The notes: generated by a model from the sequence alone, not told the origin. A stretch of 23,176 nt of DNA from Branchiostoma floridae (GCF_000003815.2 NW_023365867.1:1-23176); one strand, 5' to 3'; positions 1 through 8,567 are shown, counted from the first letter of the stretch. A program made the numbers and translations.

Positions 1-64
1 CAGATGTAAGAAGTCTTAGTGATCTATGCGTTTTTTTCTTCGCAGTATTTAGTACGTCTACTAG

Positions 65-180
65 CCTGGGTATCATCCGGGTAGTAGTTCGCTCCTATGT
101 TCGCTTCTGCCACTAGAGAAGCGACTGTATATAGTGTATAATTAACACCGGAGTGAGGTACTTTCCGGATGGTACCCAGA
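65..180. mobile_element. Small inverted-repeat (MITE-like) element
   Basis: Bases 65-80 and 165-180 form a terminal inverted repeat (CCTGGGTATCATCCGG against the complement of CCGGATGGTACCCAGA, 14 of 16 matching). The ~84 bp between them has no ORF. No clear target-site duplication is visible, so the class is unknown. A related start (ctagcctggtaacc) occurs near 22575, suggesting a dispersed family. Confidence 0.5.
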
Positions 181-534
181 CTATACGTCTCACAGGAGGA
201 GGTAAAGAGTCGAAAAGGGGCACTATTGCTGAAAGATGTGCTAAATGTTGCAATTCAGGCATAAACACTGAGATTGAGCCGAGCCATTACACCTGCTTGG
301 GTTTTCTCTGTCTACGGCAAGGGATGTAATATCAGCAATATTCATGTTAGATATATAAAAGATGCGTGTAGACCTATAAAGATTAGAAGAGGTGACAAGT
401 TGCTGAAAGGAAATAAAAAAAGACGTCCAGGTCGAACATTACGCAATACAAAGTTGCCAAGTTGCAAAGTTACTGAAAGGAAATAAAACAAGAAAGCTTT
501 TAAAAAAAGCTGGCCGGGGCGCATTTGGAAGGAC
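181..534. other. Non-coding stretch left of the TRIM
   Basis: I see no gene here; the 70-81 codon open frames on both strands lack recognisable domains. A short imperfect direct repeat (ctgaaaggaaataaaa at about 403 and again at about 473) is the only structure noted. The last bases, AGGAC (530-534), are the left copy of the target duplication of the adjacent retroelement. Confidence 0.5.
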
Positions 535-715
535 TGTAAGAAGTCAGAGGGGCGAGTAGAACAGAAATAAACAATATATACAAACATCCCGACCGACCCG
601 GGAATCGAACCCGGGTCCTTAGGATCACAACACCAGCGGTCTAACTGATCGAGCCAAAAGCCTGACAGGCGTTTGGCATGATCAGTTTCCGCTACTAGAA
701 CCCCCCACTGTTACA
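535..715 (-). repeat. TRIM 3' LTR with tRNA-like block
   Basis: This is a 181-bp LTR with TG...CA ends (minus strand TGTAACAG ... TTCTTACA). On the minus strand, 656-596 resembles a tRNA: a D-arm/A-box-like segment (TGGCTCGATCAGTTAG, 656-641) and a T-arm with a canonical B box (GGGTTCGATTCC, 612-601) inside a CCCGGG stem. The anticodon arm pairs poorly, so I call it tRNA-like rather than a tRNA gene. It could provide an internal RNA polymerase III promoter; that is inference. Confidence 0.75.
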
Positions 716-824
716 CTACTCCCCCTCTTCTTCTCAAGATTCGTCCTCGAATCTCCGAGTTCGAGCACCCTGTGGGCAGGCACATCTCCGGCCTGTTATC
801 CACCAGGGCCACGTCGGGCGCCAA

Positions 825-976
825 TGTAAGAAGTCAGAGGGGCGAGTAGAACAGAAAGAAACAATATATACAAATACCCAGTGATCGACCCGGGAATCGA
901 ACCCGGGTCCTCCAGATCACAACACTAGCCGTCTAACTGAGTGAGCCAAAAGCCTGACAGGCGTTTGGCATGGTCA
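825..976 (-). repeat. Truncated internal LTR of the TRIM family
   Basis: This block matches the outer LTRs from the TTCTTACA end for about 150 bp but carries many substitutions (for example around 866-925), so it is an older or different source copy. It stops inside the LTR at 'ggcatggtca', where the tRNA-Lys sequence begins. In the intact LTR the same place reads 'ggcatgatcagt', sharing TCAGT with the tRNA D-arm, which suggests a microhomology template switch. Confidence 0.7.
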
Positions 977-1042
977 TTCAGTCGGTAGAGCATGGGACTC
1001 TTAATCCCAGGGTCGTGGGTTCGAGCCCCACGTTGGGCGCCA
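977..1042 (+). pseudogene. Reverse-transcribed tRNA-Lys(CTT) fragment with CCA
   Basis: From the D-arm (TTCAGTCGGTAGAG) through the anticodon stem-loop (TGGGA-CTCTTAA-TCCCA, anticodon CTT at 1000-1002), the T-arm (GTGGGTTCGAGCCCCAC) and GTTGGGCG, followed by CCA at 1040-1042, this is a nearly complete tRNA-Lys(CTT). The 5' acceptor strand and the start of the D-arm are missing, so it cannot fold as a functional tRNA. Eukaryotic tRNA genes do not encode CCA, so its presence directly against the LTR boundary means the sequence came from the mature tRNA primer and not from a gene. Confidence 0.8.
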
Positions 1043-1043
1043 A

Positions 1044-1222
1044 TGTAAGAAGTCAGAGGGGCGAGTAGAACAGAAATAAACAATATATACAAACATCCCG
1101 ACCGACCCGGGAATCGAACCCGGGTCCTTAGGATCACAACACCAGCGGTCTAACTGATCGAGCCAAAAGCCTGACAGGCGTTTGGCATGATCAGTTTCCG
1201 CTACTAGAACCCCCCACTGTTA
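1044..1222 (-). repeat. TRIM 5' LTR
   Basis: This copy is identical by eye to the 535-715 LTR over its whole length but lacks the two outermost bases (it ends in TGTTA rather than TGTTACA on the + strand). Directly after it comes AGGAC, the right copy of the target duplication. Identity of the outer LTRs indicates a young insertion. Confidence 0.75.
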
Positions 1223-1224
1223 AG

Positions 1225-1258
1225 GACTACCTCAAAATTTCATGTTGTGTTCCAGTAA
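1225..1258 (-). pseudogene. Short relic of the Helitron protease region
   Basis: About 34 bp match 15423-15456, inside the N-terminal protease segment of the Helitron protein (around residues 192-203), with roughly three mismatches. The relic carries an in-frame stop relative to that protein. The TRIM inserted at its edge. Too short to be certain, but the match is unlikely to be chance. Confidence 0.45.
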
Positions 1259-1594
1259 AATGTGCATCATTATTAAACTAGAAGTTTATATCTAAAATCT
1301 ATGGGAAGTTGGCTGGAAACCTTTGTTCACTGGTATAATTGGATTTTCCGGCGTACTTTTGTGGGCGGAATTGTATCCCTTGTGTGCGCTGTGTGCCGGA
1401 TATAAAAATCGTAAAAGAAACTCCGGTGCGAGACCACAGCCAAAGGCGGGAAGAGGTCCCGGATGTGCATTGTCGTTCTTTCTTCGTGACAGAAATTTCA
1501 CAGGCAGACATGGTACGAATATGTAATGAACAGATTATGGACGGTCAATACTTCTCAAGCTTCTGAATCGTTTGGATATGAAAATTATCGTGCT
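1259..1594. other. Non-coding stretch, no gene seen
   Basis: Overlapping 67-75 codon frames occur on both strands in this GC-richer segment, but none shows a domain or a clear splice context. A TATA-like string (ggatataaaaatcg) lies near 1398. Confidence 0.4.
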
Positions 1595-1640
1595 GAAGAT
1601 ATTTATACGTGTCTGGGGGATCCTACCAGACAACTTGTAT

Positions 1641-1757
1641 AACCAATCAGAAACCAGTCTGCGATTCTCCGCCAATCAACGATCAAATTGGCGTGTTGCT
1701 TTCTACCACGTCCGTAATAGGGATGTCTGAATCTTAATTTGCATACGGCAGCATATA
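1641..1757 (+). promoter_or_regulatory. Candidate promoter of the RPA-like gene
   Basis: Two CCAAT boxes (aaCCAATcag at 1641-1650 and gCCAATcaac at 1671-1680) stand about 70-100 bp upstream of a TATA-like element (catataaac, 1752-1760). This spacing fits a polymerase II promoter firing rightward at roughly 1780-1790, about 900 bp upstream of the RPA-like start codon. No transcript data support it; the call rests on motif spacing alone. Confidence 0.4.
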
Positions 1758-1784
1758 AACATGTTATGGTGGGTCCGGTGAGGC

Positions 1785-1931
1785 CGGAGTTGCGTCCTTG
1801 ACTGGTTTGCGTGGGGTGCGGATCCATTGTGTACAGGTTTGTGTCCGATTTGGTGATTTGATAGAAAGAAATAACAATTTATGGAGTAGAGTTTGTTAAG
1901 CGAAATGTTTCTAGTTTGGTGATTTTGTGAG
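1785..1931 (+). other. Candidate 5' UTR exon 1 of the RPA-like gene
   Basis: A strong donor (GAG|GTAAGG, cut after 1931) follows the candidate promoter. The exon start is estimated, not observed. A 5' UTR intron would run from 1932 to 2337. Confidence 0.35.
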
Positions 1932-2337
1932 GTAAGGTTTGTTGTGGTGTATTTTTCTTAGAATTTTTTTTTGTGTAACACGTGTTTGGTCGATGTTTTG
2001 TTGGGCGTGATGACGGCAGAGGTTTTGCACAATGTTGTGCAGGATGTAGGTGTAATGGGAATGCAGAGGTCAAGATGTAAATTCTCCTAATTAGTTGTAA
2101 AGAACAAAGAGTTCAGTGGTAGTGGTATGCATAATTTAAGATCAATATATTAATAGCATTGTGACGCTGTTATATATACTGTTATGGCATGTTTTGCATG
2201 GGTAATTTGCAGATATATATCTATATTATAGGCATGTTTATGAAAGTAATTTATCGTTTGGCACGAATTTTTTGCGGGTATTTAATTTATTGTTTTGTTT
2301 AATGTTTCAATATGTAACTTATATGTTTATTTTTTAG

Positions 2338-2420
2338 GTGTGAGTTGGACTGTCAGGTTGACTGAGGGACGACGGGACGCTAGATTCTTGGTCGTTTTGT
2401 TAGCAGTGTCTTGTGCTAAG
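2338..2420 (+). other. Candidate 5' UTR exon 2 of the RPA-like gene
   Basis: It is bounded by a pyrimidine-rich acceptor (TTTATTTTTTAG, ending at 2337) and a consensus donor (AAG|GTATGT, cut after 2420). There is no start codon that opens a long frame inside it, so it fits an untranslated exon. The next acceptor (CATATTTTAG, ending at 2694) lies one base before the RPA-like ATG. Confidence 0.45.
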
Positions 2421-2695
2421 GTATGTGCACACTTTTAGGTGGTGTGGGTGTGTTAAGTAGTTTTATTAGTTTGAAACGATGTAGGTAAAGTTTTTTAATC
2501 AAATTGTTGCTATGGTAAAAGCGGTAGTGTGACTTGTTATTTTTGTATTACTTTTACATAGTATAGTGGGAGGTGTGGGGTATTTTGAGCAGTGAGAATG
2601 TCAAATATTTGAGGTTGTAGTGGGTATGATCTAAGAGCTATTTTGAATAGTTATGCAGCGATATATTAATGAGATTTTTTTGTTCATATTTTAGG

Positions 2696-3673
2696 ATGGA
2701 GACACCATCGGAGATGTCGGGATATGTGCACAACGTGTCGCCAATGAAAGACGGGGCAAAGTCAAAGTTTTTCCGGTTTGATTTTCAAACTTCAGAAGAC
2801 GAGTCTAGGAAAGGAATCTGTTTTAGTCCTCAGAAGAGGAGTTTCTTTTGTGAGAAAGAACAGAGCAGCAGCCCATGCAAAATCAGTAAAGTGAGCAGTT
2901 GTTCGATGAGATCAAGCGACTTTGTGGTTAATGAGAAGAGTTCCGTGGAGTCGACAGCAGATGTGGGATTTCCAGCAAAACGACCTAGTATTAGGTCTGT
3001 AAGTGTTAAGGACATTAGCTACCTCTCTGTGAATGATGTTGTAAGAGTCAATGTGAAGGTGCTTTCCATTGATAAAACAGAGAAAGTTACAGTTAACTCA
3101 GGTGATGAGCGAGAGAAGACAGATGTTATCGTAGGTGACACAAGTGGAGCTGTTCGCTTGTGTGTTTGGCAGCCACATGTGTTAGAGTTAGGGCGTAGCT
3201 ATGGTGTGGACGCTAAAGTTAAGTTGTTTGCCAGAAGACGATTTCTGAGCACGTTTCCTGAGTCAGTGGTGAACGAAGTAGGTCCTATATATGCCCCAGA
3301 TGGGATTCAACAGATAGACCAGGTCAGAGCAACCGGTACAATCATTGGAAGTCAAGTACTTAGCAGGTTTTACAAATGTAACTCATGTAAAAGGAAGATC
3401 GATCCGACAGAAACAAAGTTTCTGTGTTGCCCTCACTGCAACATGAAGCAGTTGCGAGAGCGATCCAAGGAAGAAATGATTGTGAAAGTTGTTGTTGATG
3501 ATCATGGTAAACATGTACATTTAACATGTTTTTCCAGTATCGTATCTACAATTATTGGTGAAGATTCATTGGCAATGAAGAGTGACGATGTTGAGGAGAA
3601 GTTGTTGGAACAAGAGGAAGTGGAATTGATGTATGATGCATTCAGCAATACTGTGAATTCTGTTGGGGATTAG
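2696..3673 (+). CDS. RPA70-like single-stranded DNA-binding protein, Helitron-associated
   Basis: A 325-residue protein. An N-terminal segment (about 7-62, containing SGYVHNVSP and GICFSPQKR) resembles the divergent OB-fold domain seen in transposon-associated RPA-like proteins. A second OB fold covers about 102-198 (DVVRVNVKVLSID ... DVIVGDTSGAVRLCVW). The last domain (about 209-287) is a zinc-ribbon OB fold like RPA70 DBD-C, with C228-x2-C231 and C245-x2-C248. It should coat single-stranded DNA in the nucleus during rolling-circle transposition. I start at 2696 and not at an upstream in-frame ATG (2669) because an acceptor ends at 2694, so the upstream ATG is intronic. RPA-like genes are known Helitron passengers; here the gene is convergent with the Rep-helicase ORF 5.4 kb away. 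It is shorter than cellular RPA70 (about 600 residues), and it is intact. Confidence 0.8.
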   Translation: METPSEMSGYVHNVSPMKDGAKSKFFRFDFQTSEDESRKGICFSPQKRSFFCEKEQSSSPCKISKVSSCSMRSSDFVVNEKSSVESTADVGFPAKRPSIRSVSVKDISYLSVNDVVRVNVKVLSIDKTEKVTVNSGDEREKTDVIVGDTSGAVRLCVWQPHVLELGRSYGVDAKVKLFARRRFLSTFPESVVNEVGPIYAPDGIQQIDQVRATGTIIGSQVLSRFYKCNSCKRKIDPTETKFLCCPHCNMKQLRERSKEEMIVKVVVDDHGKHVHLTCFSSIVSTIIGEDSLAMKSDDVEEKLLEQEEVELMYDAFSNTVNSVGD

Positions 3674-3730
3674 TTGATGCATGTTATGATACCAATATTG
3701 GTGTTTTTATTGTATGTTTTAGTTTTTTAA

Positions 3731-4664
3731 ATTGATCCATCAGAGGTAAAGATTTTGTGTTGCCTTTTTTGCCATATGAAGCAGTTGCAAGATCAATGCA
3801 AGGAAGAAATGGTTGTGGAAGTTGTTGTGGATGATCATGGTAAACCAGTACATTTGTCATGTTTTTTCAGTATTATATTTACAATTATAGTTGTAGGTTG
3901 ATTGCCAATGAAGAGTGACAATGTTGAGGTATGATGCTATTGATGTATGGTGCATAGAGCAATACTTTTTGTTTTGTTGGTGATTAGTTGGTGCATGTTA
4001 TGATACCAGTATTGTTTTTTTTTTCTTGTATGTTGTATTTTTTTAAATTGATTCATCAGAGATAAAGATTTTGTGTTGCCTTTATTGCCATATGAACCAG
4101 TTGCAAGATCAATGCAAGGAAGAAATGGTTGTGAAAGTTGTTGTGGATGATCATGGTAAACCAGTACATTTGTCATGTTTTTTCAGTATTATATTTACAA
4201 TTATAGTTGTAGGTTGATTGCCATTGAAGAGTGACAATGTTGAGGTATGATGCTATTGATGTATGATGCATAGAGCAATACTTTTTGTTTTGTGTGATTA
4301 GTTGGTGCATGTTATGATACCAATATTGATTTTTTTTGTATGTTTTAGTTTTTTTAAATTGATCCATCAGAGATAAAGATTTTGTGTTGCCTTTATTGCA
4401 ATATGAAGCAGTTGCAAGATCAATGCAAGGAAGAAATGGTTGGGAAAGTTGTTCTGGATGATCATGGTAAACCAGTACATTTGTCATGTTTTTTCAGTAT
4501 TATATTTACAATCATTGTTGTAGATTGATTGCCAATGAAGAGTGACAATGTTGAGGTATGATGCTATTGATGTATGATGCATAGAGCAATATTGTTTTCT
4601 TTGTGATTAGTTGGTGCATGTTATGATAGCAATATTGATTTTTTTTCTTGTATGTTTTAGTTGG
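3731..4664 (+). repeat. Three tandem ~314-bp copies of the RPA zinc-ribbon end
   Basis: Units start at 3731, 4047 and 4358 (periods 316 and 311), and the equivalent place in the gene is 3398. Each keeps an open 57-codon frame to its stop (3731-3901, 4047-4217, 4358-4528) that parallels RPA residues about 235-290, including LCC-x2-C, KEEM and DDHGK, but each lacks the first CxxC pair and a start codon. A TAA lies in frame just upstream of the first unit's frame, so none is an obvious exon. The units resemble one another more than they resemble the gene, so they were amplified after one ancestral copy diverged. Confidence 0.8.
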
Positions 4665-5291
4665 TTTTTCAGCTGAAAGTTGTCATCGTCTTGAGCATGT
4701 TGTTAAGCTCTGCAGGACTCTTTTTCACTCAAGTTCATAGGTGCGCAAGATTTGTATGTTGACGCCTTTACTGCTGGAGTGGCAGACATAGTTGAGTGTG
4801 GTTCAGGGTTTCCAGGATAAGGCTTTCCTTATTGTTATCCGACAACATTTTGTCAAAAAGAAAAAGTCTATATCAAAACAAAGCAAAAATTGATGCAAAT
4901 GATGCATTCCTATTCTGATCAAAAAGCGATCACACAAAAAAAACGATCACAACGGCCCAAACTGTGTACCTCTGAACCACTTAGGAGGAATTACATGTAA
5001 TCACCTGTAAACACAAATTTCAGTTCCTATAAAAATCACACATATCACTTCCCGACCTCGATTTAGTTGTTGCATGTTATGATAACAATATTGATTTTTT
5101 CTTGTATGTTTTAGATGGTTTTTCAGCTGAAAGTTGTCATCGTCTTGAGCATGTTGTTAAGCTCTGCAGGACTCTTTTTCACTCAAGTTCATAGGTGCGC
5201 AAGATTTGTATGTTGACGCCTTTACTGCTGGAGTGGCAGACATAGTTGAGTGTGGTTCAGGGTTTCCAGGATAAGGCTTTCCTTATTGTTA
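4608..5291 (+). repeat. ~230-bp direct duplication separated by ~226 bp
   Basis: Bases 4608-4837 and 5064-5291 are near-identical. The left copy begins with the tail of the RPA zinc-ribbon unit (tagttggtgcatgttatgat), so the duplication includes the junction of that array. The 226-bp spacer (4838-5063) is A-rich and unlike its flanks, consistent with an insertion or with a breakpoint. No coding frame is conserved. Confidence 0.75.
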
Positions 5292-5630
5292 AGTCTCTTT
5301 AGCGTTATAATGTACAACCCTACGTGTTTGAAATCATGAAAGTTGTAGGATGTACAAAGAGTGAGGAGACTTTTGTTATATTTTTGTTATGAGGCCTTGA
5401 GGCCTTTGGTTAAGTTATCTTATGTTAGTTACGTGGTTTTGAGGAATTTAGTTAAGCCAGAGTCACTGTTGCAGATATTGCTAAGTGTGTTACATGGTTT
5501 TGATGATAAGGCTTTTGTTATTGTAAGTGTCTTTTAGTGTTCATAATGTTTACCTAAGTGTTTGAAATCATGAAAGTTGTAGGATGTACAAGGAGTGAAA
5601 ACACTTTTGGTATACTTTTGTTAGTTATGA
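5271..5630 (+). repeat. Diverged ~120-bp duplication
   Basis: Bases 5271-5390 and 5506-5630 share a core (tgtttgaaatcatgaaag and ttgtaggatgtacaa) with flanking similarity, but with more differences than the 4608/5064 pair. A short TA-rich run follows at about 5630-5642. Confidence 0.65.
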
Positions 5631-5642
5631 TATATATATATA

Positions 5643-7429
5643 TCAATGGTTGAAGATGGACCAGTTTGTCATTGTGACATCATGTTGGTTATATGTTGTT
5701 TGGCTACAGAATTAAAGTTGGTTATAAGAAAGTTTTCAATGTGTTGTTTTGAAATCATTTGTTGGAGTAAAAATTAGGTAGTGAACCGTTTTTCAGTTTT
5801 TAGTTATGCTACTATAGTGATTCAGTTGTTTGAATTTATGTTTTGAACATGTCCAAATTAATGTAGATGGCGAAAGGCAAGAGTTCAACTGGGAAAAAAT
5901 GCTGGTAAATGACAGGAATACCAAGGTGGTATAGTGACTTTGTCGTAGTAAATACTGGGTTTTAGAACACGGTGGCTCATGCAAGCTTTTTATGGCATTT
6001 TATTTGGGCTGGCACTGTTGTGAATTTCTGTGGGGTTCAGTAGCCAGGGTGCCATCATCTTAAGACGTTGCTGGTCTTCTAGTAGTGGAGCAGATAACAT
6101 CAAATATTGGAGGAATTTTTCAAATTGTGATACAACTTGGTACAAATATTCATCTGACATTTGATGATGTATGTGGGCTACATGATTTGGTTTTTGTCGG
6201 GCCCCTAGGGGCACTTTTTGGTACTGCAGGAGACCTAGTGGGCTTTGTGGTAGGAGAACACAGTTTTTGCCAAATGGGGATGTCTATAGTTCAGGAGGTT
6301 GAAGTGAGAACGTTTGAGGCTTCAAAATTTATAGTAGGGTGCAGAAGCAAGCTACAAAAATTAAGTATGTTTCAGTGCAGGGTACAATCTACAAATATGT
6401 GAAAATCAGCATAAATTTGCTGATTTGTTTCCTTCTAAAACCCTTTCTAGTAGCGCTATGCGGGGGTCATGTGAACTGCAGGTGAGGCGAAGTATTAGGC
6501 GGTAACAGAATCCAGGTGCTAGTTGATGCGAGGCGAACAAACACCATAATTCAAATTATTCGGTCGCAAACTTGACGCATTCCTCTACCATTCAACACAT
6601 TTTTCACCTCCCTCTTATAAACAGAAGAATGTCTGCAGTTTTTGTATTGTATTGCATTACTTTGTGCCTGAACTACGGTGTTTGCCAATAAATACTGTGT
6701 TATCTCCTCTTGTAAGCATGGTACAGTCATGATTTTTGTGTGGTAGACTGCTGTTTGAGTAAGAAAGAAGTGTCGTAAGTTTGTTTCTGTTAGAAGCTTG
6801 TGTTGGAACTGCAGGGGCGTTTTTTGCGTGTATATATCAATGGTATATAGACACTTTTAGGCATTTTAAAAATCTGAGGTTGTTCAGCTTCTACTTTGGC
6901 ACTGGCAAAAAAATGCACGTATAGTTTGAATGCAAGATGCTAGGAGGACCAAACTTATGTCCCTTTCTGTTCACCACAGCAGCATTCTACCATATCAAAA
7001 TCATGTGCTTGTATTACAATTTGAAGATGTTTGACTTAAGTTGATGGCAATTAGGTAAATGGGGATGTAATTGAGTAAATGGGGATGTAAGTGTGTTTTA
7101 ATTCCAATGAGACTTAATAGACAAGAATGTTACTATGGTTAGGAAATATATGTAGTCAAGAAAGAAGATGAAGACAAGATGCAAGGAGTGTTGTTAATTG
7201 TATATCAGAACTTTAATTGTAGAGCTATCATTGAGGAATATGTACATATACCATTGAAGGTGCAGTATGATCTCTACAGATACAGTGATTTATATGAAAG
7301 TACCTTTTTGGAGTAATTTTTTGCGTGATTGACGCGGCAATGGTGAAACTACAGGCAATGTGGATTCCATTGAAGCAGGATTCATGTTGCAATATTTGAA
7401 CGGTGGAAATCACATTGAAAGCACGGTTG
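5643..7429. other. Non-coding stretch, no supported gene
   Basis: Open frames of up to 105 codons (for example 6085-6402 +) show no domain, no coding-like conservation and no splice context that I trust. An AATAAA at about 6688 could be a polyadenylation signal but has no gene to serve. A short direct repeat (gtaaatggggatgtaa) occurs twice between 7055 and 7090. Confidence 0.4.
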
Positions 7430-8567
7430 GAGTTTAAGTGCTGTTGTCGGTTGTGCAGGTGCTGCATGGACAGTTGGAGTTCAGGTAGTGATGTCAGGTG
7501 CACAGCTAGTGCATGCAGTTAAGAAGTTCAGGTGCTGATGTCAGGTGTGCAGGAACTGTATGCAGGTATGAAGTTCAGGTGCTGCTGTCAGTTGCGCAGG
7601 TACTGCATGCACGGGTGGAGTTCAGGTGCTGATGTCAGGTGCACAGCTACTGTATGCAGGTATGAAGTTCAGGTGCTGCTGTCAGTTGCGCAGGTACTGC
7701 ATGCACGGTTGGAGTTCAGGTGCTGATGTCAGGTGCACAGCTACTGTATGCAGGTATGAAGTTCAGGTGCTGCTGTCAGTTGCGCAGGTACTGCATGCAC
7801 GTTTGGAGTTCAGGTGCTGATGTCAGCTGCACAGGTACTGCATGCACGGTTGGAGTTCAGGTGCTGATGTCAGGTGCACAGGTACTGTATGCAGGTATGA
7901 AGTTCAGGTGCTGATGTCAGTTGCGCAGGAACTGCATGCACGGTTGGAGTTCAGGTGCTGATGTCAGCTGCACAGGTACTGTATGCAGGTATGAAGTTCA
8001 GGTGCTGCTGTCAGTTGCGCAGGTACTGCATGCACGGTTGGAGTTCAGGTGCTGATGTCAGCTGCACAGCTACTGTATGCAGGTATGAAGTTCAGGTGCT
8101 GCTGTCAGTTGCGCAGGTACTGCATGCACGGTTGGAGTTCAGGTGCTGATGTCAGGTGCACAGCTACTGTATGCAGGTATGAAGTTCAGGTGCTGCTGTC
8201 AGTTGCGCAGGTACTGCATGCACGGTTGGAGTTCAGGTGCTGATGTCAGCTGCACAGCTACTGTATGCAGGTATGAAGTTCAGGTGCTGCTGTCAGTTGC
8301 GCAGGTACTGCATGCACGGTTGGAGTTCAGGTGCTGATGTCAGCTGCACAGGTACTGCATGCACGTTTGGAGTTCAGGTGCTGCTGTCAGGTGTGCAGGT
8401 ACTGCATGCACGGTTGGAGTTCAGGTGCTGATGTCAGCTGCACAGGTACTGCATGCACGTTTGGAGTTCAGGTGCTGCTGTCAGGTGTGCAGGTACTGTA
8501 TGCACGGTTGGAGTTCAGGTGCTGCTGTTAGGTCTACAGGTACTGCATGCATGGTTGGAGTTCAGGT
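7430..8567. repeat. Minisatellite, 47-bp unit with 94-bp higher-order repeat
   Basis: About 24 units built on ttcaggtgctgMtgtcagSt, then a cag(g/c)tactgYatgc segment. Two unit types alternate (one with 'gctgatgtcaggtgcacag...gcaggtatgaag', the other with 'gctgctgtcagttgcgcag...gcacggttggag'), giving a 94-bp dimer over most of 7530-8330; near 8330-8500 a different dimer takes over. The 47-bp unit is not a multiple of three, yet frames stay open for about 64 codons, an effect of the repeat and not evidence of a gene. Confidence 0.9.

Larger units (their letters stand above)
535..1222 (-). mobile_element. Miniature LTR retrotransposon (TRIM) carrying a trapped tRNA-Lys copy
   Basis: Read on the minus strand the order is: 5' LTR (1222-1044), one spacer base, a primer-binding site TGGCGCCCAACGTGGGGC that perfectly complements the 3' end of tRNA-Lys(CTT), a continuing antisense tRNA-Lys copy to about 977, a truncated divergent LTR (976-825), a second site TGGCGCCCGACGTGG, about 108 bp of internal sequence, a purine-rich tract (gaagaagagggggagtag, 716-734), and the 3' LTR (715-535). 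The outer LTRs are identical where both are present, and AGGAC flanks the unit on both sides (530-534, 1223-1227), indicating one recent integration of the whole chimera. There is no coding capacity for gag, pol or integrase, so the element must rely on proteins supplied in trans. The 5' LTR lacks its terminal TG. Confidence 0.8.

Noticed and set aside
5-18. Match to the TRIM LTR end (tgtaagaagtc)
   Set aside because: Only about 11-14 bases agree and the following sequence does not match the LTR, so it is not enough to call another copy.
977-1042. A functional tRNA-Lys gene
   Set aside because: The 5' acceptor strand is missing and CCA is encoded, so it cannot be an ordinary nuclear tRNA gene.
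925-1137. Minus-strand open frame across the TRIM
   Set aside because: It spans LTR and tRNA-Lys sequence; its translation of the tRNA complement has no protein meaning.
4173-4487. Minus-strand open frames over the zinc-ribbon array
   Set aside because: They repeat with the array because they are antisense to the conserved RPA-derived frames.
5990-6402. Overlapping open frames on both strands, one faintly like a Harbinger transposase N-terminus
   Set aside because: The resemblance rests on a few residues, frames are short, and no DDE motifs or terminal repeats were found nearby.
7430-8567. CRISPR array
   Set aside because: Units are contiguous with no unique spacers, and the genome is eukaryotic.
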